DNA of 64,000 nucleotides from Saccopteryx bilineata (Eukaryota > Chordata > Mammalia > Chiroptera > Emballonuridae): positions 228,054,779-228,118,778 of the forward strand of contig NC_089494.1 in assembly GCF_036850765.1 (NCBI RefSeq). Reading direction: 5' to 3'. Position 1 is the stretch's first letter, and every line of letters begins with the position of its first letter. Below the pieces are notes generated by a model. It had not been told where the DNA came from. It made no database searches and saw only the letters and a list, made by a program, of their open reading frames with translations. Below are positions 22,474 through 32,134 of the stretch, piece by piece. The position numbers were made by a program, and so were the translations under genes.

Positions 22474-22919
22474 CGGGCTGGGCAGAGTAGAGGATGGGGT
22501 GCAGTGTGGGGCTGGGGAGAGTGGAGGATGGGGGGCAGTGTGGGGCTGGGCAGAGTGGAGGATGGGGTGCAGTGTGGGGCTGGGGAGAGTGGAGGATGGG
22601 GGGGCAGTGTGGGGCTGGGCAGGGTGGAGGATGGGGGGCAGTGTGGGGCTGGGCAGGGTGGAGGATGGGGGGCAGTGTGGGGCTGGGCAGGGTGGAGGAT
22701 GGGGTGCAGTGTGGGGCTGGGCAGGGTGGAGGATGGGGTGCAGTGTGGAGCTGGGCAGGGTGGAGGATGGGGTGCAGTGTGGAGCTGGGCAGGGTGGAGG
22801 ATGGGGTGCAGTGTGGGGCTGGGCAGGGTGGAGGATGGGGTGCAGTGTGGGGCTGGGCAGGGTGGAGGGGTGCAGTGTGGGGCTGGGCAGGGTGGAGGAT
22901 GGGGTGCAGTGTGGGGCCA
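22474..22919 (+). repeat. 34-bp G-rich minisatellite, about 13 copies
   Basis: The unit GCAGTGTGGGGCTGGGCAGG plus GTGGAGGATGGGGT repeats at 34-bp spacing (starts at 22501, 22535, 22569, 22604, 22638, 22672, 22706, 22740 and so on). One unit is 35 bp and one near 22842 is 30 bp. Early units carry GGGGAGAG or GGGCAGAG, later ones GGGCAGGG. All six frames stay open for 140-240 codons because no unit phase contains a stop; these frames are artefacts. The plus strand has strong G-quadruplex potential. Confidence 0.95.
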
Positions 22920-24222
22920 ATGAAGCCCTTTAGCCCCATATTCACCAATTATCTCAAATTTAGATTTTTAAGAACTGTACACCTACAAATACGTTCACAT
23001 AATGCAGTTGTATCTCCAATGAGATACATTGCATTTATGTGTGTTAAAAGTAATAATTTGCACAGTGAAAATGTTTTAACTGATTCTATAATTTTTATAA
23101 CTTTTTTTCCTTTCATTTTGAGTGTGCTGTCAGCCTCAGTCAAAAGAAGTGGCCTAGGTCTCCTGACTTGTGGGAAACCCCGCTTGCCAAAGCACCTCGT
23201 AAACTACACTCCACTCTGAAAATGTGGAAACAGAACGAGGAGGGAAGAATAGCATTGTTCTTCGGTGGGAGTGGGGGTGACAATGGAGAAAACAGAGCGT
23301 GAGCAGGAAATCGCAGAGAACAGGCTCTACCGTGGGCTATTCCAAATAGAAGCAGAGTTGGTGAAGTAATAGCAATAGAGGAAAATTCATTTTTAATGTT
23401 GCCTTTCTTTCCCCAGAAAGACTGTTTTTTATTTATTTTTTTCCCAGTCTTTAGTGGAACCAGGAATTTTCAGAGTCAGAATTTTGGTGCAAATCGTCCC
23501 CTTTCCGCTAAAGGCCGTGAAATACTGCTCTCAGGAAGCCATTGAGGTCCCTTGAAGGTGCTAACTGGGATGGAAACAGATTATTACTGCGGATGACCTT
23601 GTTCAGGGCAGCAATCTGCAGCGGACCAAGGTCAGCAGCGTTCCTCTGTCCTTCTCTCCTGAACGCATGTTTGCCATTTTATTACAAGGAACATTTCGTA
23701 GCACAAAACTCATAAAATTGCTGCAGCTCCAAGTTTCATCACACAGTCAGAAAGTTACCTCACAATTTAATAAGGTGAAAATGAGCGTTTTATCATTATC
23801 TCCCGTTTTATAATTGGCCAGAGTTAACTGTTCCTCCCTTTCGCTTTAGAAAAGTGGGCCTCAGTTGTCTCAGTTGGAATTTTCCAGGGCAGCCCTGATT
23901 TTGAATCCATGTTAGTGGTGTCTCTCTTATGGACGTTGGTTTCCGTTGGGCCTTCACATCCTGGTTTCCGGTTCTGGAAGCTTGAGAGTGGTGGCTGTGC
24001 CCCTGTTCACGTGGGAAGCTGAGGCCGGCTCACCGAGCCTCTTCCCTTGGGCAGCTGTCTGTTGTCCCTCCACGTCACTGTTCCAAGGTCCTCAAACTTC
24101 GCCTCAAAGGAGGAGCTCCAGAACCTATTATCCTCTTGGCGGAACATTTGCCAGAAAGTGCTACTCTAGTTTATGCCATAACTGGAGTTGAAAATGCTTT
24201 TCGTGATGGTAAACACGGCCTT
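22920..24222. other. Unassigned non-coding stretch
   Basis: No repeat family recognised over 1.3 kb. The part 23390-23870 has long runs without simple repeats or repeat landmarks and may be conserved non-coding DNA. No coding frame of note. Confidence 0.35.
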
Positions 24223-24236
24223 CACGTGCAAGTTTT

Positions 24237-24576
24237 TTTTTTTTTTCATTTTTCCGAAGCTGGAAATGGGGAGGCAGTCAGACAGACTCCCTCATGCGCC
24301 CGATCGGGCGATGCTCTGCCCATCTGGGGCGTCGCTCTGTTGCATCCAGAGCCACTCTAGCGCCTGAGGCAGAGGCCACAGAGCCATCCTCAGCGCCCGG
24401 GCCATCTTTGCTCCAATGGAGCCTTGGCTGCGGGAGGGGAAGAGAGAGACAGAGAGGAAGGAGGGGGGGGGTGGAGAAGCAGATGGGCGCTTCTCCTGTG
24501 TGCCCTGGCTGGGAATCGAACCCAGGACTCCTGCACGGCAGGCCGACGCTCTACCGCTGAGCCAACCGGCCAGGGC
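24237..24576 (-). mobile_element. Bat tRNA-derived SINE (family A), internally shortened
   Basis: Minus-strand copy: T-rich tail first, then the body, ending with the tRNA-like head (CCAACCGGCCAGGGC). A 14-bp duplication CACGTGCAAGTTTT lies at 24223-24236 and 24577-24590. Near 24299-24310 the segment between the GGTCGGGCGCATG part and the GGGCAGAGC box is missing, so it is about 340 bp rather than about 390. Confidence 0.9.
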
Positions 24577-24590
24577 CACGTGCAAGTTTT

Positions 24591-25077
24591 AATCTAAAAA
24601 AAAATTGCATATGCATGGCTGTCATACCATATTAATGCACATGGTTGGAAGCTCTGGACTCTTTTCAGGGTCATGCAGGGTCTCCTCGCTGGCCATTTCT
24701 TCAAGCTAAGCTTCCCTAAGCTGATAACGAACAGCAGTTGGCCCAGGGGTACCTTTCTCCCTGATGCACTGCCTTTCCGTGGCCCCCAGGACACCGCCCC
24801 CTGCCTCACTGCTGCCCCGTGCTGCGTACGGACAGTCTGCCTCCATAGCAGACGTGGGAAGGCAGTGGCCTGGGAAGCAGTTGCCTCCTTTCCTGAATGC
24901 ATCTCTCTTTCCCGGCCCCTTATCCCTCCCTCCCCTCCTTGGGGCTTTACAGAAAAGCAAAACAAAACAAAACACACAAGAGATGGTCCAAGCAATCATC
25001 TCTGGCTCTGTAGGCAGAGTGGTTCCAGGTGGGTCTGGTTCTTGTCTCCATTAAGTCACAACTGCTCTGACCCTCAG
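24591..25077. other. Unassigned stretch between two SINEs
   Basis: GC-moderate unique DNA. A 262-codon plus-strand frame (24673-25461) begins here but most of its 3' part runs through the next SINE, so it is not a credible gene. Confidence 0.4.
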
Positions 25078-25088
25078 CCTCCTGATTT

Positions 25089-25446
25089 TTTTTTTTTTTC
25101 TGAAGCTGGAAATGGGGAGAGACAGTCAGACAGACTCCCGCTTGCGCCCGACCGGGATTCACCCGGCACGCCCACCAGGGGCGATGCTCTGCCCCTCCGG
25201 GCGTCGCTCTGCCGTGACCAGAGCCACTCTAGTGCCTGGGGCAGAGGCCAAGGAGCCATCCCCAGCGCCCGGGCCATCTTTGCTCCAATGGAGCCTTGGC
25301 TGCGGGAGGGGAAGAGAGAGACAGAGAGGAAGGGGGAGGGGTGGAGAAGCAAATGGTGTTTCTTCTATGTGCCCTGGCTGGGAATCGAACCCGGGTCCCC
25401 CGCACACCAGGCCAATGCTCTACCGCTGAGCCAACTGGCCAGGGCC
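25089..25446 (-). mobile_element. Bat tRNA-derived SINE (family A)
   Basis: Well preserved minus-strand copy with T tail, body and head (CCAACTGGCCAGGGC). An 11-bp duplication CCTCCTGATTT lies at 25078-25088 and 25447-25457. Single-box form. It lies about 500 bp from another copy in the same orientation. Confidence 0.92.
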
Positions 25447-25511
25447 CCTCCTGATTTATAAAAAGGGAATAACATCATTCCAACCTCACCCCTTTATTGT
25501 GAATATTTAGT

Positions 25512-25735
25512 GATTCTTAGTGGGATGATTTTGCCCCCCGCCGGCAGATATTTGGCAATATCTGGAGACATTTTTGGGGTCACAACACAACAAGTGTGTG
25601 TGGGGGGTGGGGTGGAGGGGATGCCACAGGCATCTAGGGGTGGGAGGCCAGGGGTGCCACGGCATGTCCCCCGACAAGGGATGACCTGGCCCAGAACATC
25701 GCTAGTGCTGAGGGTGAGAAATTCCGCTCTAAGGT
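25512..25735 (+). mobile_element. MER5A-type hAT DNA transposon
   Basis: The order 'gattttgccccccgccggc', 'atatttggcaatatctggag', 'acatttttggggtcacaaca', 'ggcatctaggggtgggaggc' and 'agtgctgagggtgagaaat' follows the MER5A consensus (non-autonomous hAT-Charlie) closely. It is old and non-coding. Confidence 0.85.
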
Positions 25736-26054
25736 GTGACAAGTGCGTAGCCCAATTCATAAGAAATGTCAGTCATTATCACTGCCACTATTCTGATATG
25801 CAACTGCTCTTCGTCAGAGCAACAAATGTTCGTTTCTGTTACTTTTAGAAAGAAAATGTATTTTAGCCTTTTGATCTGTGATGTGAGAATGCTACTTGAA
25901 TGCATGCACTTTGATGGGAAGCTGTGCACGTACATTTAACAACGAGGCGAGCAGAACAAGAAAAGGAAGGTTGTTTCCTTATCTCATTTAAACACGAAGG
26001 AAAGTGACGTATTATCAAACAGCTACATGTTTTACTTGTTATCCCAATTCCCCC
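25736..26054. other. Unassigned non-coding stretch
   Basis: No repeat or gene recognised. Confidence 0.35.
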
Positions 26055-26162
26055 TAAAACTTAGGTGTCTTATGCGCCCCTGAGAGAAGAGAAAGCCGAG
26101 GTTCACAGAGTGCGTGACTTTTCCCAGTCAGTGACAGAGCTGGGCCACCAGCCCAGGTACTT
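26055..26162 (-). mobile_element. MIR SINE fragment, antisense
   Basis: 'agagaaagccgaggttcaca', 'cagtcagtgacagagctggg' and 'ccaccagcccaggtac' fit antisense MIR. Confidence 0.55.
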
Positions 26163-26440
26163 TGACCCGTGAGATTTCTCCCAGAATGCTCCCCTGCCCT
26201 CCCCTCCCCCAGAGCTAACCGGGCCTGCCTGTGTGCTGGGACAGGCCCAGATCGAGCATATCTAGGGAAAATGTGTAACAAAGTGAATAGGACGCAAGGA
26301 CATCAAAAGAGTTGCTACCTTAAGGGGTGAGTTGATTAGTGTTTACTTGAAAAATTGTATTTTTATAAAAGTTCAATGTTGATGTAATCAAAACAAACAA
26401 AAAAAATCTCCCCATCGCCTCTCTGCCTACCACCCCCCAA

Positions 26441-26496
26441 CACACATGCCACACACACGCGCCACACACACGCGCACACATACACGCACCCACACG
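26441..26496 (+). repeat. CA/CG-rich simple repeat
   Basis: Irregular alternating purine-pyrimidine run (ACACATGC, ACACACGCGC, ACACATACACGC). Mixed CA and CG dinucleotides are favourable to Z-DNA. Confidence 0.75.
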
Positions 26497-27539
26497 GATG
26501 TCTTCACAGTTTTTCCTTCCTCCAGTTTCCATTTACTCGGTTACCTCTCTCTCTTCCCTCTCCTCTGAGACAGGTTAGCATCTTAATGGAGAGCAAATGG
26601 TCCCAGCAATGGCATTAGGAAAAAGACTCCTGACTGGGTAGGGTCAGTGAGGAGAGAGCTTAGCGAGGAAAAAAGCCACAATTCTGAGATAAACTAGCGT
26701 GTTACATCAAAAACAGTCCTTTTATTTTTTGGAAGAGAACAGAGAGTCATGAATTACAGACAAGTGCCTCCGAGGCTGGGTACTCGCAGTGTTTTTCTGA
26801 GCGAAGACAGCCATGTGAGCAGGACCATCTGGATGGGGCGAAGCCCACTTTGAAATCCGAATATACAATACCACTGCTTATTTAAACATCGTTTGTGTTT
26901 GAATAATGGCAAGAGTTAGAGCGCTGAGGGCCTTTGTTTTTCAGGCTTTTGGAAGTGAGCATAGAGGACTTCTGACAAGTTGGGGTCATTTGGAGCGGAG
27001 GGTGGGGCTTTCTTGGCACATGAGGCAACAGGGAGTGGGAGCAAGTTATTTGCAGTCATCTTGGTCCTGTTTAAATGTCTCTTTCTTTCTGCATTCAGCA
27101 GCTTTAAAGTATAAAATCTCTAAGAAAGGAGAGAGACTGACCAGTGGGGTGTCAGTGCTGGTGTGAGGATTTGTGGCTCTCTGCTTTGGAGGCTGAGGCT
27201 GAGAAGCCTGTGTGACCAGCTCTGTGTGGCCCGTCCGCGGCAGCAGGCACCAGCCATGGCGGCTGCAGCTGTCTTGTTCGTGAGGGGAGCCTTCTGGAGC
27301 ACGAGCATTGCCAGGGCTCAGGGAGAAGCCTCAGGCTTGCCTCAGTGTTCCTGGAGGGGTTAAGGGCCTGGGAAGTCCAAGACCCTCTGCTTTCTCTCCC
27401 CCAGTGCTGCACACATGTCCCCCTCTTAGGTGACCAGATGTCTTGGTCCAGAGGGCCACCCCAAATGCCCTTGAGGACATCCCCAGACCTCCTGCTCACA
27501 CATACCTGCATGCAATTGGCCACTTGTTTTTGCGTTTCT
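26497..27539. other. Unassigned non-coding stretch
   Basis: Ordinary unique-looking DNA. Frames of 60-123 codons at 26906-27581 lie on both strands and overlap one another, with no recognisable domain. No gene called. Confidence 0.35.
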
Positions 27540-27617
27540 CCTACCGATTCTGGAGTCAGACCGGGCTTCCCTGCTCATTAGCTCTGTGACCATGGGCAGG
27601 TCACTTAACTTCTCTGG
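27540..27617 (+). mobile_element. MIR SINE fragment
   Basis: 'gattctggagtcagaccggg' followed by 'tcattagctctgtgaccatg' and 'ggtcacttaacttctctgg' is sense MIR, cut off by the MLT1 LTR that starts next to it. Confidence 0.75.
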
Positions 27618-27945
27618 TGCTATGGACTGAATGTTCATATGTTAAAACCCAACCCCCAGTGTGATAGTATTAGGAAGTGGGCCTTTAGGAGTGTATTAGG
27701 TCATGAGGGTGGAGCCCTCATGAATAGAATTGGTGCCCTTATAGAAGAGGTTCCAGAGAGCTCCCTCACCCCTTCCACTATGTGAGGACACAGCGAGAAG
27801 CCACTTATATCTATGAAGCACAAAGTGGGCCCTTGCTAGTCACCACACCTGCCTGTGCCTCAATCTTAGCTTCCCAGACTATAGTACTGTGAGAAATAGT
27901 TTTCTGTTATTTATTTATTTATTCTTAAATTTTTTTTTTTATGAC

Positions 27946-27987
<42 letters not shown>

Positions 27988-28399
27988 GGACAGACAAGCA
28001 GGAAAGGGGAGAGATGAGAAGCATCAACTCTTTGTTGTGACTCCTTAGTCTACTTAGTTGTTCACTGATTGCTTTCTCATGTGTGCCTTGACTGGGGGAA
28101 GAGGGGGCTCCAGCAGAGCAAGTGACCCCTTGCTCAAGCCAGCGACCTTGGGCTCAAGCCAGCAACCATGGAGTCGTGTCTGTGATCCCATGCTCAAGCC
28201 AGTGACCCCACACTCAAGCTGGTGAGCCCCCACTCAAACCAGATGAGCCTGCACTCAAGCCAGCAACCTCGAGGTTTCGAACCTGGGTCCTCCGTGTTCC
28301 AGTCCAATTATCTACCCACTGCACCACCACCTGGTCAGGCAATTTTCTGTTATTTTTAAGCCACTTGGTCAGTTATAGCAGCCTGAACTGACTAAGACA
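27618..28399 (+). mobile_element. MLT1-type LTR (ERVL-MaLR), split by a SINE
   Basis: The 5' part 'tgctatggactgaatgttca', 'agtgtgatagtattaggaag', 'ggtcatgagggtggagccct' and 'atgtgaggacacagcgagaa' and the 3' part 'agcagcctgaactgactaag' follow MLT1 LTRs. It starts with TG and ends near ACA. A SINE at 27913-28342 interrupts it. No internal retroviral sequence adjoins it, so it is a solitary old LTR. Confidence 0.88.
27913..28342 (-). mobile_element. Bat tRNA-derived SINE (family B) inside the MLT1 LTR
   Basis: The tail side has T-runs and a GA run (about 27948-27983). The body carries repeated 'ctcaagccagcgacc'-type phrases, and the head reads CCACCACCTGGTCAGG at the right. A 13-bp duplication TTTTCTGTTATTT lies at 27900-27912 and 28343-28355. 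Read on the minus strand, the head contains tRNA-like A and B boxes. Confidence 0.9.
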
Positions 28400-28457
28400 C
28401 CTAGACTTCAACTTCAATCTGGGTCAGGTACATAGTTGACTGATGTTTAAAGAGTAA

Positions 28458-28797
28458 TTTTTTTTTAGTGAGTGAGAGAGAGAGACAGACAGAAACAGGA
28501 AGGGAGAGAGATGAGAAATATCAATTCTTTGTTGCAGCACTTTAGTTGTTCATTGATTACTTCTCATATGTGCCTTGACCAGGGGGCTCAAGCTGAATCA
28601 GTGACCCCTTGCTCAAGTCAGTGACCTTCAGATTAAAGCCAGTGACCTTTGGCTCAAACGAGTGACCTTGGGATCATGTTGGTTTTGCACTCAAGCCAGA
28701 GACCCTGCGCTCAAGCTGGTGACTTTGGGGACTCAAACCTGGGGCCTCAGTGTCCCAGGTTAATGCTCTATCTACTGCACCACCACTAGTCAGGTGA
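28458..28797 (-). mobile_element. Bat tRNA-derived SINE (family B)
   Basis: Same arrangement as the neighbouring copy: GA-rich part, 'gagatgagaaatatcaattc', 'ttagttgttcattgattact', 'ccccttgctcaagtcagtga', and the head CCACCACTAGTCAGG. More mutated; no clean target duplication seen, so it is probably older. Confidence 0.8.
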
Positions 28798-28911
28798 CAG
28801 GCTGAATGAATTTCTATCTCTTAGAATCATTGAGATAGTTTCATAAAATAATGTAAAACACCAGCTTGGTGCCAGTACATTGTCAGACTTTCATAGCAGA
28901 ATATGTAATTG

Positions 28912-29108
28912 CATAATATATATTATACTATTAAATATTAGTACATAGTATACTATTAGTATGTTAGTATATATAATGGTAGTATAATATATTTTATATG
29001 TTATTTATATTATACTACTATTACATAATAACACAATGTATAATGACATACAATATAATAAATATTATGACAGAATATTTGCCTGTATAACAATATCCTA
29101 TATATATA
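28912..29108. repeat. AT-rich low-complexity tract
   Basis: About 200 bp of A/T with repeated 'tatactattagta'-like phrases and almost no G or C. The mariner fragment begins at its right end, after a TATATATA run. Confidence 0.8.
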
Positions 29109-29603
29109 CAGTATGTCCGTAAAGTCATGGTGCACTTTTGACCGGTCACAGAAAAGCAACAAAAGATGATAGAAATGTGAAATCTGCACCAAACAAAAGG
29201 AAAACTCTCCCAGTTTCATACCTATTCAGTGCAGTTCGATGTGGGCTCATGCACAGATTTTTTAGGGCTCCTTAGGTAGCTAACCCGTATAGCCTCTACA
29301 GACTCGTCACTGACTGATGGCCTACCAGAACGGGGTTTCTCCACCAAACTGCCGGGGTCCTTCAACTGCTTATCCCACCGAGTAATGTTATTCCTATATG
29401 GTGGCGCTTCGTTATAAACGCGCCAATATTCACATTGCACTTTGGTCACGGATTCAAATTTAGTGAGCCACAGAACACACTGAACTTTCCTCTGTACCGT
29501 CCACATCTTGACTGGCATGGCCGTGGGCTGCTCCACTGTATACACAGTGTTACGTCATCATCTGCGCATGCGCACATGCTGCCACATCATCCTACAGAAA
29601 CTG
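29109..29603 (-). mobile_element. Internally deleted Tc1/mariner-type DNA transposon
   Basis: The left arm begins CAGTATGTCCGTAAAGTCAT immediately after TA, as expected for a TA-targeting element. The arm runs about 110 bp to 'cagtttc' (29211-29217). The coding remnant lies on the minus strand (29222-29545). Beyond the coding start a short 'gaaactg' (29597-29603) is the complement of the inner end of the left arm, suggesting long inverted repeats whose right copy is truncated. The element keeps only the N-terminal transposase part. Confidence 0.7.
29222..29545 (-). pseudogene. Mariner-type transposase N-terminal fragment
   Basis: 107-codon frame. Residues about 17-65 resemble the helix-turn-helix DNA-binding region of mariner-like transposases with a DUF4817-type N-terminus (VQCVLWLTKFESV near 21-33). 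A Gly-Arg-Pro hinge motif (PRSGRPS) lies at 71-77 and the typical RSPKKSVH region at 92-99. The frame then runs into unrelated residues and stops. The DDE/D catalytic domain is absent, so the product could at most bind DNA. This is a deletion derivative, not an active transposase gene. The family assignment is from memory of the domain. Confidence 0.65.
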
Positions 29604-29629
29604 ATATTTAGTAAATTCACAAAGTGTAC

Positions 29630-30500
29630 AACTGCCACTGTCTTTTAATTCCAGAAAGGCCTAATCACCCCAAAAAGAAATCTTGTATCCACTGGCAGTC
29701 ACTCCCCAAGGCCCCTTCCTCAAGTCTCTAACAAACTCTAAACTGCTTTTCGTCTCTATGGACTTGACTGTTCCGCACATTTTCTAAGTTGAACAGTCCG
29801 GTAGGCTGCCTTTTGTGTCAGGCTCCTTCGCTGAGCATAGTGTTGCAGGCTCATGCATACTGTGGCGTGTGTCAGTACTTTTTGCCTCTGATGCCTGATT
29901 ACATTGCATGGATAGATCACAGTTTGTTTATCCATCAAATGATAAACAAATGGCTTGTTTTTACTTTTTGGCTATTATGAATAATGCTGATATGTATCTT
30001 TGTTTACAAGTTTTTGTGAGGACATGTGTTCTCAATTCTGGTGGAATATACCTAGGAGTGAAATTGCTGGGTCACGTGGCAACTATGTTTACCTTTTTTA
30101 GAGAAACTCCTAAGCCGACTCTGAAAGCGGCTGCACTGTTTTACATTCCCACCAGCAGTGTGGGCGGGGTCTAGTTTCTTCACATCCTTCACAACCTGAG
30201 ATTGACTTTTTTAAATCATAGCCATCCTAGTGGGTGTGAATTAGTATTTCATTTTGTGATTTCAGTTTGCATTTTCCCAATGATTAATGATATTGAGTAT
30301 CCTTTTATGTGCTTATTTGGCCATTTATATATATATATCTTCTTTGGAGAAATGTCTATTTAAATCCTTTGCACATTTTGAAAATAGGTTGTCTTTTTAT
30401 TGTTGAGTTGCAAGTGTTTTTTATATATTTTGGATACTGGATCCCTATCAGATATATGATTTAAAAATATTTTCTCTAATTTTTGAGACTATATTTCTGC
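29630..30500 (-). mobile_element. L1 LINE 3' region, antisense
   Basis: Plus strand reads as antisense L1: 'cgtctctatggacttgactg', 'atggatagatcacagtttg', 'ggctattatgaataatgctg', 'gtgaaattgctgggtcacg', 'ttacattcccaccagcagtg', 'ggagaaatgtctatttaaat' and 'ggatccctatcagatatatg'. It resumes at 31059 ('agaaatcattgcctaatcc'). Confidence 0.85.
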
Positions 30501-30504
30501 ATTC

Positions 30505-30660
30505 TTTTTCTAAAATTTCTTTTTCAGCTATAGTCAACATACAATATTAGTGTCAGCTGTACAACATAGTGATTAGGTATTTATATAACTTATGAAGTGG
30601 TCCCCCCAATAAGTTTGGTACCCATCTGACACCATACAGACTTAATAATGTTCCCTTACT
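30505..30660 (-). mobile_element. Second L1 3' end inserted in the older L1
   Basis: 'agctatagtcaacatacaat', 'gtgattaggtatttatataa' and 'tacccatctgacaccataca' are the far 3' UTR of a different L1 type, interrupting the older L1 that continues at 31059. Confidence 0.7.
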
Positions 30661-30674
30661 CTATTTTTTTCTTT

Positions 30675-31044
30675 CTTTCTTTTTTTTTCTGTATTTTTCT
30701 GAAGCCGGAAACGGGGAGAGACAGACTCCCGCATGCGCCCGACCGGGATCCATCCGGCACGCCCACCAGGGGGCGACGTTCTGCCCCTCCGGGGCTTCGC
30801 TCTGCCGCGACCAGAGCCATTCTAGCGCCTGGGGCAGAGGCCGAGGAGCCATCCCCAGCGCCCGGGCCATCTTTGCTCCAGTGGAACCTCGGCTGCGGGA
30901 GGAGAAGAGAGAAACAGAGAGGAAGGAGAGGGGGAGGGGTGGAGAAGCAGATGGGCGCCTCTCCTGTGTGCCCTGGCCAGGAATCGAACCCGGGACTTCT
31001 GCACGCCAGGCCGACGCTCTACCGCTGAGCCAACCGGCCAGGGC
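30675..31044 (-). mobile_element. Bat tRNA-derived SINE (family A)
   Basis: T-rich tail, GTATTTTTCTGAAGCCGG junction, body and head (CCAACCGGCCAGGGC). A 14-bp T-rich duplication CTATTTTTTTCTTT lies at 30661-30674 and 31045-31058. Single-box form. Frames of 60-126 codons inside it are artefacts. Confidence 0.9.
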
Positions 31045-31058
31045 CTATTTTTTTCTTT

Positions 31059-31135
31059 TGTAGCTTGTTTTTTTTTGGTGGTATAGCTAAGAAATCATTG
31101 CCTAATCCAAGGTCACAAAGAATCTTTATTTCTAA
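31059..31135 (-). mobile_element. L1 continuation
   Basis: 'agctaagaaatcattgccta' and 'atccaaggtcac' continue the antisense ORF2 text broken at 30500. Confidence 0.65.
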
Positions 31136-32134
31136 AAATTCCTGGGTAATGCTGATGCTGCTGGTTCAAGAGCTACAGTCTGGGTGACAAGATGCTGCAA
31201 CATTTTGTTCTTCCTTTTCAGTGCCCTGATGGAATAGCAACTGCTGCCCTCCTTGGAGGCCTTAGCAATCGACTCTGATCAGCCCGAATTAAACTGGAGT
31301 TTTTCTTCGCCGGCCAGGGCTCCCCCACAGCGAGCGTTCCAGGTCAGGGCGGAGGATAACCGCAGGCTGTTTTCCCTTTTCGTTGGAGCTCTGAACTTAA
31401 GAGCTTGGAACAGTTCAAATCCAGTACTATAAACTCTAGGTAAATAATGCTTTCACCATAGAGGAATTTAGTTGTTGAAAGTGTAACTTGTCCGTAGCCC
31501 GACTGTAGAAAAGCTTGCATGCCAGCAACATGTGCTGTCATGAGATTGGAGGCAGCGCGGCAGGCAGCGCTGCATCCAGAACGAGCCTCAGAGCACACCA
31601 GCAACGCGGTCTGTGGCTCTCAGGCAGGGCCTGGTTTCAGAGTGGGATACTCCCGTAACTGATGAGCTTAGTAGCAGAAAGTTTAGTCTGGATTCCTCTG
31701 CTTTAGTTTATTTGTTTTATTATTTCTTTTCTTTGAATTTATTTGGTGCTTTAATGAAACCTCCACTTTCAGAACCAGAGGTCAAAGAATAATCCTGGAG
31801 CACTGATGTTTCTCTCCGGGTGATGGTCTTTCTTCTTCTGGGCCATTTATTCTCACAGATTAAGTGCTGGTGACCCCACTGCTTACTAGACTCCATAGAG
31901 CCCTCCTCCACGGGGAGACTTTTGGCCAAGGGCTCAGCCAGTCTGGCCACCGAACAGGAAACCCTGGCTGTGGACACTCTCTGGAGGGGAAGTGAGAGCT
32001 AGTGGGTGGCACTTTCCTGGCAAAGTCAGAGTGCGTCCAGCTGTAGCGGCTGCAGAGAGGAAGAGACTGCAGCCGGTGGGGCTTCTCAGGCTGGCCCCCA
32101 CTGACCTGGGCCGTCTGTGCCTCTGCCGGAGCCC
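31136..32134. other. Unassigned flank upstream of the large minisatellite
   Basis: No repeat family or exon recognised. GC and CpG content rise towards the array from about 31990. The start of the longest plus-strand frame across the array (31992) lies here, without a convincing initiation context or protein family. Confidence 0.4.

Noticed and set aside
22336..23219. 144-241-codon frames over the 34-bp array
   Set aside because: Six-phase openness caused by the low-complexity G-rich unit. A 34-bp period is not a codon multiple.
24673..25461. 262-codon plus-strand frame
   Set aside because: About 45 percent of it is antisense SINE sequence, including its tail and body; the rest has no domain.
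29222..29545. Domesticated transposase gene
   Set aside because: Only about 107 codons, catalytic domain missing, flanked by transposon arms, and the frame ends in unrelated residues. No evidence of selection can be seen from one copy.
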